Of a stretch of 64,000 nucleotides of DNA, positions 7,853-16,843 are shown piece after piece. The stretch's first letter is position 1. The number at the start of each line of letters is the position of its first letter. Position numbers and translations under genes: made by a program. Location: assembly GCF_004362865.1 (NCBI RefSeq), contig NZ_SNYI01000001.1, positions 1,116,001 through 1,180,000 on the forward strand. Direction: 5' to 3'. The notes beneath the pieces are model-generated. The model worked only from the letters and a program-made list of their open reading frames with translations. It searched no databases and was not told the origin of the DNA. The stretch is from Zeaxanthinibacter enoshimensis. GTDB lineage: Bacteria > Bacteroidota > Bacteroidia > Flavobacteriales > Flavobacteriaceae.

Positions 7853-8899
7853 ATGCATTTTTCTTCCAAAATAATAGACTGGTACAGGGCAAATAAAAGG
7901 GAATTGCCCTGGCGAAATACCCGGGACCCTTATAAAATATGGCTTTCGGAGATCATGCTACAGCAAACCAGGGTAGCGCAGGGACTGCCGTATTACGAGT
8001 TGTTCCTGGAACATTTCCCGACGGTTCGCGACCTGGCAGAAGCCAGTGAAAAAAAAGTGTTAAAGTTATGGCAGGGACTCGGGTACTATTCCCGTGCCAG
8101 GAATCTCCATGCTACAGCGCGGACCATCACCTATGATTACGGTGAAAAATTCCCTGATACCTACCCGGAACTCAAAAAGCTGAAAGGGGTAGGTGATTAC
8201 ACTGCGAGTGCCATTGCTTCTATTGCTTTTGATCGTCCTGAACCCGTGGTAGACGGGAATGTCTACCGGGTACTCTCCCGTTATTTCGGGGTTACCCTCC
8301 CCGTGAACAGTACGGAGGGGATGAAATATTTTAAAACACTGGCCCGGGAGGTTATGGACCCGGAACGGGCCGCGGAATACAACCAGGGACTGATGGAGTT
8401 CGGGGCTTTGCAATGTACCCCCCGGAACCCCGGCTGTGATACCTGCCCCCTCAACAATTCCTGTGTCGCCCTGCAAAAAGACCAGGTCGGAGAACTGCCT
8501 GTAAAGCTCAAAAAATCTAAAGTTCGAAATAGGTATTTTAATTACCTGGTACTCCTCGATGAACACGGTAATACCAGGTTGCAGCAACGGGAAGACAAAG
8601 GGATCTGGCAACAGCTGTACGAGTTCCCGCTGGTAGAATCCCAGGAAATACTGGAACAGGAGTCTATATATAATAAGGTAGAGGAAACCCTGCCCGGTTA
8701 TGATCTCTCCTCAGTCTCCCTGGAAAACGAGGAACCCATCGTTCATAAATTAAGTCACCAGCACCTCCATACCCGTTTCTGGCGTGTTGAAATTCCGGGG
8801 GAGTTAGAGCGCGGAATACCCTTGGAAGAACTGGACGAATATCCTGTACCGGTACTGATCGCAGATTATATTAAAACACTTAAAAATTCGTACTTTTGA
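7853..8899 (+). CDS. mutY: A/G-specific adenine DNA glycosylase
   Basis: Removes adenine mispaired with 8-oxoguanine during base-excision repair. The helix-hairpin-helix (LKGVGDYTASAIASIAF) is followed by VVDGNVYRVLSR with the catalytic Asp; the catalytic Glu is in LSEIMLQQTRV. The iron-sulfur loop has Cys at 188, 195, 198 and 204, the exact C-X6-C-X2-C-X5-C pattern. A NUDIX-like 8-oxoG recognition domain fills residues about 225-340. The length of 348 is normal. It is the first gene of a rightward series with ssb, gldE and gldD, an order known from Flavobacterium gliding loci. Confidence 0.97.
   Translation: MHFSSKIIDWYRANKRELPWRNTRDPYKIWLSEIMLQQTRVAQGLPYYELFLEHFPTVRDLAEASEKKVLKLWQGLGYYSRARNLHATARTITYDYGEKFPDTYPELKKLKGVGDYTASAIASIAFDRPEPVVDGNVYRVLSRYFGVTLPVNSTEGMKYFKTLAREVMDPERAAEYNQGLMEFGALQCTPRNPGCDTCPLNNSCVALQKDQVGELPVKLKKSKVRNRYFNYLVLLDEHGNTRLQQREDKGIWQQLYEFPLVESQEILEQESIYNKVEETLPGYDLSSVSLENEEPIVHKLSHQHLHTRFWRVEIPGELERGIPLEELDEYPVPVLIADYIKTLKNSYF
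8891..8898 (+). promoter_or_regulatory. -7 promoter element of ssb, inside the end of mutY
   Basis: TACTTTTG overlaps the last codons and stop of mutY and lies 16 nt before the ssb ATG; ssb may therefore be expressed separately from mutY. Confidence 0.45.
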
Positions 8900-8914
8900 A
8901 CCAAGATTAATATT

Positions 8915-9382
8915 ATGAGCGGAACATTGAATAAAGTGATGCTGATCGGGCATCTGGGAGATGAAGTAAAAATGCATTATTTTGAAGGAGGTAACTGCAT
9001 TGGTAGGTTCCCGATCGCTACCAACGAATCCTATACCAACCGGCAGACAGGTGAAAAGGTCACCACTACCGAATGGCATAACATCGTAGTGCGTAACAAA
9101 GCCGCCGAAATATGTGAGAAATACCTGAGTAAAGGGGATAAGATTTATGTAGAGGGAAGGCTAAAGACCCGGCAATGGCAGGGAGAAGACGGCCAGACCC
9201 GTTATTCTACGGAGATCCAGGTACAGGATTTTACTTTTCTCACTCCCAAAGAAGGCGGGATGCCAAACCAGGGAGGTGGGGCACAGGCTTCGACTACCCA
9301 GGGTCAGCAGAGAAACCAGCCAGAAAGACCTGCGGATACAAGGCCTGTACAACAGGAAGAAGAGGACGATCTGCCATTCTAG
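8915..9382 (+). CDS. ssb: Single-stranded DNA-binding protein
   Basis: Binds single-stranded DNA in replication and repair. Residues 1-110 are the OB fold (MSGTLNKVMLIGHLGDEVKM, TEWHNIVVRNKAAEICEKYL, GDKIYVEGRLKTRQWQ). A Gln/Gly/Pro-rich linker follows and the acidic tip ends EEEDDLPF, which docks partner proteins. The 155-residue length is usual. It starts 15 bp after mutY and precedes gldE, matching the flavobacterial gliding locus arrangement. Confidence 0.97.
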   Translation: MSGTLNKVMLIGHLGDEVKMHYFEGGNCIGRFPIATNESYTNRQTGEKVTTTEWHNIVVRNKAAEICEKYLSKGDKIYVEGRLKTRQWQGEDGQTRYSTEIQVQDFTFLTPKEGGMPNQGGGAQASTTQGQQRNQPERPADTRPVQQEEEDDLPF

Positions 9383-9406
9383 TATTGCAAACTAATAACT
9401 TGACAT

Positions 9407-10738
9407 TTGGATCCTGACCCCTTAAGTATATTTTTAAGTGAAATAGCCGTAGAACCCGCTTTAATAGCCAGGAGTATCCTGTTGGTGGCGCTGTTGGGTT
9501 GTTCTGCCCTTATCTCTGGTGCAGAAGTAGCTTATTTCGGACTTTCTGCCACGGATATCAATGACATTGCGGAAAAGAAGACTACCCGGGGGAATATCGT
9601 GGTTTACCTGCTGGATCGCCCGAAGAAACTGCTGGCGACCATCCTGATCGCCAACAACGCGATCAACATCGGGATCGTACTTCTCTTTAATATCATTGGT
9701 GATTACATCTTTTCCGGAATCACTTACATGATCTTTGGAGTCGTTTCCCTGAGATTTATCGTGGACGTGGTAATTGCCACATTCCTGATCCTTATGTTCG
9801 GTGAAATTTTGCCTAAGATCTACGCCAACAGGAACAGGATCAATTTCGCCCACTTTATGGCCTACCCCTTAAGGGTGCTCGATTTTGTCTTCAGTCCCCT
9901 GAGCCTGCCCATGAGATCAGGAACCATCTTCCTCTACCGGAAGCTGGGAAAACAGAAGTCGAACCTCAGTATCGACCATCTTTCCCAGGCCCTGGAACTT
10001 ACTTCTGAAGGAGATACGACCAAGGAGGAACAACGCATCCTGGAGGGCATTGTGACTTTCGGAAATACAGACACCAAGCAGGTGATGCGCCCGAGGATAG
10101 ATATTTTTGCCCTTTCTGAATCGATGAAATTCCCAGAGGTCCTGGCCGAGATAAAAGCTCATGGTTATTCGCGAATCCCCGTGTTCTCAGAACATATGGA
10201 CAATGTAATCGGGGTGCTCTATGTAAAAGACCTGCTGCCTTACCTGGAGCGGAAGACCTTTAACTGGCTTTCCCTGATAAGAGAGCCCTTCTTTGTCCCG
10301 GAAAATAAGAAGCTGGATGATCTTCTGCTCGACTTCCAGTCCAAAAAGAATCACCTGGCCGTGGTCGTGGATGAATACGGTGGAACTTCCGGGATCGTAA
10401 CCCTGGAGGATATTATTGAAGAGATCGTCGGGGATATCAGCGATGAATTCGATGACGAAGACCTGATCTTCTCCAAACTGGATGAGCACAATTACGTATT
10501 CGATGGAAAAACTACCTTAAAGGAATTTTACAAGGTGGCCCGGATAGAACATGAAGATGAATTTGAAGCACAGAAAGGAGAATCAGAGACTATTGCCGGT
10601 TTCGTCCTGGAAATAGCAGGCAGTTTTCCGAAGAGAGGTGAATCTGTTCATTTTAACGGCTACAAGTTCGTGGTAGAAAGCCTGGACAGGAAACGCCTGA
10701 AACAAATTAAAGTTACTATTCCCCATGCCACTACTTAG
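9407..10738 (+). CDS. gldE: Gliding motility-associated protein GldE (CBS/CorC-HlyC family)
   Basis: A 443-residue membrane protein of the DUF21-CBS-CorC_HlyC family. Residues about 20-165 contain four membrane segments (RSILLVALLGCSALISGAE at the start), 205-325 two CBS domains (MRPRIDIFALSE, HLAVVVDEYGGTSGIVTLED), and the last 85 the transporter-associated domain. Relatives are Mg/Co efflux proteins; in Flavobacterium johnsoniae GldE is linked with GldD and can partly compensate for gldB defects. The start is TTG at 9407. The gene overlaps gldD by 14 bp, which suggests coupled translation. Confidence 0.92.
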   Translation: MDPDPLSIFLSEIAVEPALIARSILLVALLGCSALISGAEVAYFGLSATDINDIAEKKTTRGNIVVYLLDRPKKLLATILIANNAINIGIVLLFNIIGDYIFSGITYMIFGVVSLRFIVDVVIATFLILMFGEILPKIYANRNRINFAHFMAYPLRVLDFVFSPLSLPMRSGTIFLYRKLGKQKSNLSIDHLSQALELTSEGDTTKEEQRILEGIVTFGNTDTKQVMRPRIDIFALSESMKFPEVLAEIKAHGYSRIPVFSEHMDNVIGVLYVKDLLPYLERKTFNWLSLIREPFFVPENKKLDDLLLDFQSKKNHLAVVVDEYGGTSGIVTLEDIIEEIVGDISDEFDDEDLIFSKLDEHNYVFDGKTTLKEFYKVARIEHEDEFEAQKGESETIAGFVLEIAGSFPKRGESVHFNGYKFVVESLDRKRLKQIKVTIPHATT

Positions 10739-11285
10739 AAATGCCAGCCTAATATTCATAGCCCTGTTGTTCCTTAATGGCTGCGGGGAAGAGCCATTGC
10801 CTAAACCAAGGGCAATGTTACGGCTGAGTTACCCGGAAGCAAAAATGTCCGGGTGGCAGGGAGATTGTCCTTACGGTTTTGAATACAACAGCAGGGCAGA
10901 ACTGGAAGTGGGTCCTGGTTGTGCCCTCACCCTGGACTATCCCCGGATGAAAGGAGCTATCTACATCACCTATAAAAAGGTAGAAGACAACCTGCAATCC
11001 TTGCTCACTGACGCCCAGAAGCTTTCTTATGAACATGTGGTCAAAGCTGATAATATCCTGGAGCAACCCTTTGTGAATAAAGATCAACGGGTATACGGGA
11101 TGTTTTACGAGGTCAGGGGGAATGCTGCCTCCCAGGCACAATTTTATGTAACAGACAGTACCGATCATTTTGTGACGGGCTCCCTTTATTTTTACGCCAA
11201 ACCGAATTACGATTCGATCTACCCGGCAGCAGTTTACCTGCAGAAAGATATTCGGAAAATCATGGAAACCCTGAAATGGCAATAG
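10725..11285 (+). CDS. gldD: Gliding motility lipoprotein GldD
   Basis: A 186-residue lipoprotein required for gliding and type IX secretion in flavobacteria. The signal peptide MPLLRNASLIFIALLFLNGC ends with the lipid Cys at 20. The mature part carries the GldD hallmarks PRAMLRLSYPEAKM and CALTLDYPRMKGAIYITYK. Its position directly after gldE, with overlapping reading frames, is the known order. Together with the two type IX sorting-domain proteins near 60 kb, this predicts a functional secretion and gliding apparatus, whose other genes are outside the window. Confidence 0.95.
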   Translation: MPLLRNASLIFIALLFLNGCGEEPLPKPRAMLRLSYPEAKMSGWQGDCPYGFEYNSRAELEVGPGCALTLDYPRMKGAIYITYKKVEDNLQSLLTDAQKLSYEHVVKADNILEQPFVNKDQRVYGMFYEVRGNAASQAQFYVTDSTDHFVTGSLYFYAKPNYDSIYPAAVYLQKDIRKIMETLKWQ

Positions 11286-11288
11286 GAT

Positions 11289-12227
11289 ATGGTAGGGGCT
11301 GAAGAACTTTTGGAATGTCATAAGACCATTGCTCCCCATATTCACCGTACCCCGGTGCTAACATCACGATTGCTGAACCAGATGGTGGGTGCCAGCTTGT
11401 ATTTTAAATGCGAGAACTTCCAGCGGATGGGAGCTTTTAAAATGAGGGGGGCAATCCAGGCTATCATGCAGCTGCCCGAAGAAAAGCGTGCAAAGGGAGT
11501 GGTAACCCACTCCTCGGGCAATTTTGCCCAGGCGCTCTCCCTGGCTGCTCAAAGCCTGGGGGTGAAAGCTTATATCGTAATGCCAAGAACTGCCACGGCG
11601 GTTAAGAAAAGGGCGGTGATCGGGTACGGGGGTGAAGTGTATGATTGCGATCCCAACCTGCAGGCCAGGGAATCCCTTTCTAAAGAAATAGAAGAAAAGA
11701 CCGGCGCAACTTTTATCCACCCTTCCAATGATATGAACGTGATCCTCGGGAACAGTACTGCGGCTACCGAGCTGCTGCAGGATTACCCGGACCTGGAGGT
11801 GATCCTGTGCCCCGTCGGCGGGGGAGGACTGGTGGCCGGAACAGCACTTTCCGCTCACTTTTTCGGAAAAAATTGCCGGGTTATAGGGGCAGAGCCTATG
11901 AAGGCTGATGACGCCTACCGTTCCTTCCATAGCGGGAAAATCGAAAGCAATGAGACTGCAGATACGGTAGCCGATGGACTCCGTACTATGCTGGGGGACA
12001 TTAATTTCCCCATCATCAGGAAATATGTCAGTGCTATAGAAAGAGTGGAGGAGGATGATATCGTGCCGGCCATGCGCCTCATCTGGGAGCGACTCAAGAT
12101 AACGGCAGAACCTTCCTGCGCAGTTCCCTTCGCCGCAGCCCTGCAGTTAAAAGAAGAGCTGAGAGGCAAGAAGGTCGGGATCATTATCTCCGGCGGTAAT
12201 GTTGACCTGGAGAACCTGCCCTTTTAA
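11289..12227 (+). CDS. PLP-dependent threonine/serine dehydratase family protein
   Basis: A fold-type II PLP enzyme of 312 residues. The PLP lysine lies in FQRMGAFKMRGAI; the phosphate-binding glycine loop is CPVGGGGLVAGTAL. It lacks the C-terminal ACT-like regulatory domain of biosynthetic IlvA, so it is of the catabolic or serine racemase/threo-3-hydroxyaspartate ammonia-lyase type. Likely substrates are L-threonine, L-serine or hydroxyaspartate, giving 2-oxo acids and ammonia; the exact one cannot be read. The ATG follows the gldD stop by 3 bp, so it may be co-transcribed with gldED without sharing a role. Confidence 0.88.
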   Translation: MVGAEELLECHKTIAPHIHRTPVLTSRLLNQMVGASLYFKCENFQRMGAFKMRGAIQAIMQLPEEKRAKGVVTHSSGNFAQALSLAAQSLGVKAYIVMPRTATAVKKRAVIGYGGEVYDCDPNLQARESLSKEIEEKTGATFIHPSNDMNVILGNSTAATELLQDYPDLEVILCPVGGGGLVAGTALSAHFFGKNCRVIGAEPMKADDAYRSFHSGKIESNETADTVADGLRTMLGDINFPIIRKYVSAIERVEEDDIVPAMRLIWERLKITAEPSCAVPFAAALQLKEELRGKKVGIIISGGNVDLENLPF

Positions 12228-12662
12228 TCACTGTATTGTATCAGTCTCCAGTAATTCGCGGGCCATTTTAATGCTCGAATTAATATTTTCCCTTACCGCT
12301 TTGATCTTTTCTTCTTCTTCCAGCAACCATTCCTTTTTTTCTTCGGACAATTCTTTTCCATTGATGATCTCGTCCGGTTCAAAGCGATCTCCGAAATTCT
12401 GCATCCAGTCCATCATATCCTGGTGCGCTTCCTGCAGTTCTTCCATGGCTTCGGCATATTCCTGCCCCCTTTCCGTTGAGTCGATCCTGGATTTCATCTC
12501 CCCGACCAACTTACTGAGCTCACCCATCCTTGGCATCGCTTCATCGTGAATTTCCATGACCTGCTGCATGCGCGCGTCTGAATCTTTGGTATTCTCCTGA
12601 TCCTTGCAACCGAGAACAAGGAGAAATATGAGAAGTAGAGGAATTTGCAGTGTTTTTAGCAT
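12228..12662 (-). CDS. Helical lipoprotein of unknown function
   Basis: A 144-residue lipoprotein: signal MLKTLQIPLLLIFLLVLGC with the lipid Cys at 19. The remainder is charged and strongly helical, with predicted coiled-coil character (MQQVMEIHDEAMPRMGELSK, LLEEEEKIKAVRENINSS). I recall similar small flavobacterial proteins being labelled 'viral A-type inclusion protein', a label from coiled-coil similarity only. Its stop codon abuts that of the convergent dehydratase. No function is assigned. Confidence 0.8.
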   Translation of the reverse strand: MLKTLQIPLLLIFLLVLGCKDQENTKDSDARMQQVMEIHDEAMPRMGELSKLVGEMKSRIDSTERGQEYAEAMEELQEAHQDMMDWMQNFGDRFEPDEIINGKELSEEKKEWLLEEEEKIKAVRENINSSIKMARELLETDTIQ

Positions 12663-12742
12663 CGTATCATCTTTTGAATGTTAAAATTAATAAATAACCG
12701 GGCATATATTTCAACAAAAAACCAGACTTTTGAGGCCTTTCA

Positions 12743-13651
12743 ATGTTCCCTATGAGTGATGTAAACAGGAGATGGTTTTATCTGGTCGTATTATCGGTCA
12801 TATGGGGAACCTCGTATATCCTTATTAAAAAAGGCCTGCAAGGCTTCTCTCCAATCCAGCTGGGTTCGGTGAGAATGGTGATGACGGCGACTTTCCTATT
12901 GCTGTTCGGTTACCGCTCTCTACGGAAGATAGGAAAGAAGGAATGGAAATGGGTGGCCCTGTCGGGGTTTATCGGGAGCTTTTTCCCAGCCTTCCTCTTT
13001 GCCTTTGCGGAAACCGAAATAGACAGCAGTATTGCCTCTATCCTGAATTCCCTTGTCCCCTTGTTTACCATTTTCGTTGGGTATATTGTCTTCAAAATAC
13101 CCTTTTACAGGAACCAGGTAATTGGGGTGATCATAGGTCTCGTGGGGGCTGCCATGCTGGTGGGGATAGGAGCCGATATTAACCCGGGACAGAATTACTG
13201 GTATGCCGGCCTGGTGATCCTGGCAACTGTCTTTTATGCTTTTAATGCCAACATCATTAAGAACAAGCTGTCCGGGGTAAGCCCGATGGGCATTGCCGCC
13301 GGGAATTTTGCCGTGGTGCTGCTGCCTTCCCTGGTCGTACTTGCATTCTCAGGGGCTTTCAGTACCAAGGTTACTACGGGTGAATATTTCCTGAGTTCCC
13401 TGGGGTATGTTTTTATCCTCAGCGTGGTAGGCACCTGCTTTGCCAAAGTGATGTTCAATAAGCTCGTCCATATTTCAACCCCGGTGTTTTCGGTCTCTGT
13501 AACATATCTTATCCCCGTTGTCGGCGTAATCTGGGGCCTGCTGGACGGGGAGCGATTTTCTCTGTGGCAGCTCCTGGCGGCGGCGGTGATCCTTTTCGGG
13601 GTTTACCTCGTGAACCGACGCAAAAGCAGTAGCGGATCCGGTGCTGCCTGA
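12743..13651 (+). CDS. EamA-family drug/metabolite transporter
   Basis: An inner-membrane permease of about 300 residues with ten predicted membrane helices arranged as two EamA repeats. The first begins LVVLSVIWGTSYILIKKGL, the second near YAGLVILATVFYAFNANII. It ends with an Arg/Ser-rich tail (NRRKSSSGSGAA). Members export amino acids, metabolites or drugs; the substrate is unknown. A second ATG at 12752 (MSDVNRRW) is an equally good start. It stands alone between two unrelated genes. Confidence 0.9.
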   Translation: MFPMSDVNRRWFYLVVLSVIWGTSYILIKKGLQGFSPIQLGSVRMVMTATFLLLFGYRSLRKIGKKEWKWVALSGFIGSFFPAFLFAFAETEIDSSIASILNSLVPLFTIFVGYIVFKIPFYRNQVIGVIIGLVGAAMLVGIGADINPGQNYWYAGLVILATVFYAFNANIIKNKLSGVSPMGIAAGNFAVVLLPSLVVLAFSGAFSTKVTTGEYFLSSLGYVFILSVVGTCFAKVMFNKLVHISTPVFSVSVTYLIPVVGVIWGLLDGERFSLWQLLAAAVILFGVYLVNRRKSSSGSGAA

Positions 13652-13813
13652 GCCTTAATATCAGCTGTGTCCGGGTGAAAGCGTATAGCGATCCGGTCCT
13701 CCTCCCGGGATACTTTCGGAATTTATCCTTAAAATACCAGCCTTTGAGATGGGTTTTTATGGAATATACTTCAACTATTATTATCTTTAGAAGTATAATT
13801 AACGTTCCCGTTT

Positions 13814-14290
13814 ATGAAATTGTTCACATTACCAATTCGGTTTGGAATCGCCACCAGTGGGTCCCTGATAGCATATTTCCTTATATTATCGCTGTTCGGA
13901 CTTCATACCAATGTCTTTTACAGCCTTTTTAACGGGGTGATCACTGGCTTTGGGATCTACGAGGCCATAAAGTACATGCGTATCCAGCAGCGTGAAAAAT
14001 TCAACTACACCATGGGCTTTACCACCGGCATCATTACCGGCTTTATGGCAACCCTGATCTTTACGGTGTTTTTCGCGATCTACAGTACAGAACTGAACCG
14101 GGATTTCCTGGAAGAGCTCTCAACCGTTTGGTTTAAAGACTATAAGAATTTTGAAGGTATTGTTTTCTTCACCGTCGCCATCATGGGGTTCGCAACCAGC
14201 CTGGTGCTGACCTTGTCTTTTATGCAGCTTTTTAAAACTTCGAGGAACCAGGGTAAAAAATCGGCTGAATTTCCTAAAAAGTCCTTGTGA
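13814..14290 (+). CDS. DUF4199-type membrane protein
   Basis: A 158-residue protein with four membrane helices (RFGIATSGSLIAYFLILSLF; YSLFNGVITGFGIYEAIKY; FTTGIITGFMATLIFTVFFA; EGIVFFTVAIMGFATSLVLT) and a basic C-terminus. The pattern fits the DUF4199 family common in Bacteroidota, whose function is unknown. The 160 bp upstream hold no gene; a weak promoter-like TATCTTTA is near 13785. The gene ends 16 bp before the rplU promoter. Confidence 0.75.
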   Translation: MKLFTLPIRFGIATSGSLIAYFLILSLFGLHTNVFYSLFNGVITGFGIYEAIKYMRIQQREKFNYTMGFTTGIITGFMATLIFTVFFAIYSTELNRDFLEELSTVWFKDYKNFEGIVFFTVAIMGFATSLVLTLSFMQLFKTSRNQGKKSAEFPKKSL

Positions 14291-14306
14291 ATTTGCAATT
14301 TAGGCG

Positions 14307-14314
14307 TATATTTG
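14307..14314 (+). promoter_or_regulatory. Promoter of rplU-rpmA
   Basis: TATATTTG, with a TTG at 14285-14287 spaced 19 nt upstream, a good match to the Bacteroidota -33/-7 arrangement. The leader to the rplU ATG is about 65 nt and contains a GGGATACCTCCC short inverted repeat near 14325. Confidence 0.65.
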
Positions 14315-14381
14315 CACCCGCCTTTGGGATACCTCCCGTGTTCCGTACCAGGCAATTAAGAAACAAATTAATACACAAGCT

Positions 14382-14909
14382 ATGTACGCAATTGTAGAGA
14401 TAGCAGGGCAGCAATTCAAAGTTGCAAAAGACCAGAAAGTGTATGTACACCGTCTGAAAGAAGAGGAAGGTAACAAAGTTACTTTTGACAATGTACTTCT
14501 TTTAGAAGATGGTAGTGACATCACGATCGGCGCCCCGGCTATAGACGGAGCTTCAGTTGAAGCCAAAGTCATTAAGCACCTTAAAGGTGACAAGGTAATC
14601 GTCTTCAAGAAGAAAAGACGTAAGGGGTATCGCAAGAAGAATGGCCACCGTCAGTACCTGACAGAACTGGTTATTTCTGATATCGTTGCTAAAGGATCTA
14701 AGAAGAAAGAAGCTCCTAAAGCTAAAGCTGAGCCTAAGAAAGAAGAGACTGCTGCTAAAGCTACTCCTAAGGCTAAAAAAGAAGAAGCTTCCCAGGATCT
14801 GAGCAAGAACACGGTAGCTGAGCTTAGAGAAATGGCTAAAGCTAAAGGCGTAGAAGGATATTCTTCTATGAAGAAAGCTGAGTTGATCGAAGCGATCGAG
14901 AAAAAATAA
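14382..14909 (+). CDS. rplU: 50S ribosomal protein L21 with C-terminal extension
   Basis: Residues 1-103 are the usual L21 (MYAIVEIAGQQFKVAKDQKV; KKKRRKGYRKKNGHRQYLT), a large-subunit protein that binds 23S rRNA. About 70 extra residues follow: a Lys/Ala/Glu-rich linker and then a compact segment from LSKNTVAELREMAKAKGVEG to KAELIEAIEKK that resembles a SAP/Rho-N-type helix-extended-loop-helix. Such tails occur on L21 in other Bacteroidota. The gene is followed by rpmA, the standard L21-L27 operon. Confidence 0.96.
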   Translation: MYAIVEIAGQQFKVAKDQKVYVHRLKEEEGNKVTFDNVLLLEDGSDITIGAPAIDGASVEAKVIKHLKGDKVIVFKKKRRKGYRKKNGHRQYLTELVISDIVAKGSKKKEAPKAKAEPKKEETAAKATPKAKKEEASQDLSKNTVAELREMAKAKGVEGYSSMKKAELIEAIEKK

Positions 14910-14963
14910 AAGTACAACCTGCGCATTGGGTCTATTCCCGGGACGCGCATAAAATAAATTATC

Positions 14964-15224
14964 ATGGCACATAAAAAAGGTGTTGGTAGTTCCAAGAACG
15001 GTAGAGAATCAGAATCGAAACGACTAGGCGTGAAGATTTTTGGTGGACAAGCTGCTATGGCGGGGAATATCCTTGTCAGGCAACGTGGTACCAAGCACAA
15101 TCCCGGTGAGAATGTTTACGCCGGTAAAGATCATACTTTACATGCCAGAGTTGATGGTATCGTAAAATTCGATAAGAAAGCCGGAGGGAAATCCTACGTT
15201 TCTATCGAGCCGTTTGAAGCATAA
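14964..15224 (+). CDS. rpmA: 50S ribosomal protein L27
   Basis: An 86-residue protein whose N-terminal tail reaches the peptidyl transferase centre. It begins [20 protein letters not shown] directly, without the cleavable N-terminal extension seen in Firmicutes. Core motifs [18 protein letters not shown] and [12 protein letters not shown] are intact. It lies 54 bp after rplU and is followed by a strong terminator. Confidence 0.98.
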   Translation: MAHKKGVGSSKNGRESESKRLGVKIFGGQAAMAGNILVRQRGTKHNPGENVYAGKDHTLHARVDGIVKFDKKAGGKSYVSIEPFEA

Positions 15225-15247
15225 TTTTCAAACGTATTACAGCATAA

Positions 15248-15274
15248 AGAACCCGGTATCTACCGGGTTTTTTT
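15248..15274 (+). terminator. Rho-independent terminator after rpmA
   Basis: ACCCGG-TATCTA-CCGGGT stem-loop followed by seven T, 24 bp after the L27 stop. Confidence 0.85.
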
Positions 15275-15382
15275 ATGGCTTTAATCTAAGTGCCGGATGG
15301 CTGAACCTCACAGTAGACACTATCCTCTTCCGCAGCGATCTCAGCATAGGGAAGATCCCGACCCACGCGGGGGGTTTACGCC

Positions 15383-15416
15383 AAAAAAAATCCCCGTGAC
15401 AAAAGTCACAGGGATT
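15383..15416 (-). terminator. Rho-independent terminator after ahcY
   Basis: On the minus strand AATCCCTGTGAC-TTTT-GTCACGGGGATT followed by a T run; lies 26 bp beyond the ahcY stop. The 100 bp between this and the rpmA terminator show no gene. Confidence 0.85.
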
Positions 15417-15441
15417 ATAATTTATTTGAATTTCTCAGAGA

Positions 15442-16758
15442 TTAGTAACGGTAGTAATCCGGTTTAAACGGACCTTTTACGGTCACCCCTATGTATTCGG
15501 CCTGCTCTTCATTTAACTCGGTCAGCTCGGCACCCAGCCTGGAGAGGTGCAGTGCAGCCACCTTCTCATCCAGGTGTTTTGGAAGCATATAAACCTTGTT
15601 CTCGTATTTGTCAGTGTGTTTCCACAGTTCGATCTGTGCCAGCGTCTGGTTGGTGAAGGAGTTACTCATCACGAAACTTGGGTGCCCGGTAGCACATCCT
15701 AAGTTGACCAAACGGCCTTCAGCAAGAACGATAATGTTCTTCCCATCTACCGTGTACATGTCAACCTGGGGTTTGATCTCGTCCTTGGTATCCCCGTAAT
15801 TACCGTTCAGCCAGGCCATGTCTATCTCGTTGTCAAAATGACCGATGTTACAAACTATAGCCTTATCGCGCATAGCTCTGAAATGCTCTTCACGGATAAT
15901 ATCTTTATTCCCGGTAGCGGTGCAGATAATGTCAGCATTCCCGATAACGGTCTCCAGCTTTTTTACTTCAAAGCCGTCCATGGCAGCCTGTAAGGCACAG
16001 ATAGGATCGATCTCCGTAACTGTTACAATGGCTCCGGCACCCCTGAAAGAAGCAGCGGTTCCTTTCCCAACGTCTCCATAACCGGCCACAACAACGCGTT
16101 TCCCTGCAAGCATGGTGTCAGTAGCCCTGCGGATAGCATCTACTGCACTTTCCCTGCAACCATATTTATTGTCAAACTTAGACTTTGTCACAGAGTCGTT
16201 CACGTTAATGGCAGGCATCGGAAGTGTTCCTTTCTTCATCCTCTCGTACAACCTGTGAACCCCGGTGGTGGTCTCTTCTGAAAGTCCCTTGATCCCTGCT
16301 CCTAGTTCAGGATACTGGTCCAGTACCATATTAGTAAGGTCGCCCCCATCATCGAGTATCATATTAAGTGGCTTCCTTTCTTCCCCGAAGAACAGGGTCT
16401 GCTCTATACACCAGTTAAATTCCTCCTCAGTCATCCCTTTCCAGGCATATACCGGGATTCCTGCTGCTGCAATAGCTGCTGCTGCATGATCCTGGGTAGA
16501 GAAAATATTGCAGGAGCTCCAGGTAACCTCGGCCCCAAGCGCAACCAGGGTTTCGATCAGCACTGCTGTCTGTATTGTCATATGGAGACAACCGGCAATA
16601 CGCGCCCCTTTAAGAGGCTGGGATTCCCCGTATTCTTCTCGTAATGACATCAACCCGGGCATCTCTGCCTCGGCCAGGGTTATTTCTTTCCGGCCCCAAT
16701 CTGCAAGGGCAATATCTTTTACCTTATAGGGTACATAAGGAACAGTTTTGGTACTCAT
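15442..16758 (-). CDS. ahcY: Adenosylhomocysteinase
   Basis: Splits S-adenosylhomocysteine into homocysteine and adenosine in the methyl cycle, using tightly bound NAD. The protein is 438 residues. The NAD loop reads [20 protein letters not shown], substrate motifs include [13 protein letters not shown] and [17 protein letters not shown], and it ends with the conserved KPDYYRY. I choose the ATG at 16758 ([10 protein letters not shown]), which matches family starts and lies 57 nt after the promoter element at 16816-16823; an in-frame codon 20 residues upstream would place unrelated basic sequence in front. Confidence 0.97.
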   Translation of the reverse strand: MSTKTVPYVPYKVKDIALADWGRKEITLAEAEMPGLMSLREEYGESQPLKGARIAGCLHMTIQTAVLIETLVALGAEVTWSSCNIFSTQDHAAAAIAAAGIPVYAWKGMTEEEFNWCIEQTLFFGEERKPLNMILDDGGDLTNMVLDQYPELGAGIKGLSEETTTGVHRLYERMKKGTLPMPAINVNDSVTKSKFDNKYGCRESAVDAIRRATDTMLAGKRVVVAGYGDVGKGTAASFRGAGAIVTVTEIDPICALQAAMDGFEVKKLETVIGNADIICTATGNKDIIREEHFRAMRDKAIVCNIGHFDNEIDMAWLNGNYGDTKDEIKPQVDMYTVDGKNIIVLAEGRLVNLGCATGHPSFVMSNSFTNQTLAQIELWKHTDKYENKVYMLPKHLDEKVAALHLSRLGAELTELNEEQAEYIGVTVKGPFKPDYYRY

Positions 16759-16815
16759 ATCCTTTTTTATTTTTACTTTCGTTAAAGAGCCTTTTTCGCG
16801 CTGAAACAGCGAAAA

Positions 16816-16823
16816 CAAAGGTA
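16816..16823 (-). promoter_or_regulatory. -7 promoter element of ahcY
   Basis: TACCTTTG on the minus strand, 57 nt before the ahcY ATG. Confidence 0.5.
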
Positions 16824-16843
16824 ATAATAAGTTAAGTAATCCT

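Noticed and set aside
13675-13932. 85-codon plus-strand frame before and across the DUF4199-type gene start
   Set aside because: Overlaps the membrane protein in another frame and shows no signal or domain; the DUF4199 reading explains the region better.
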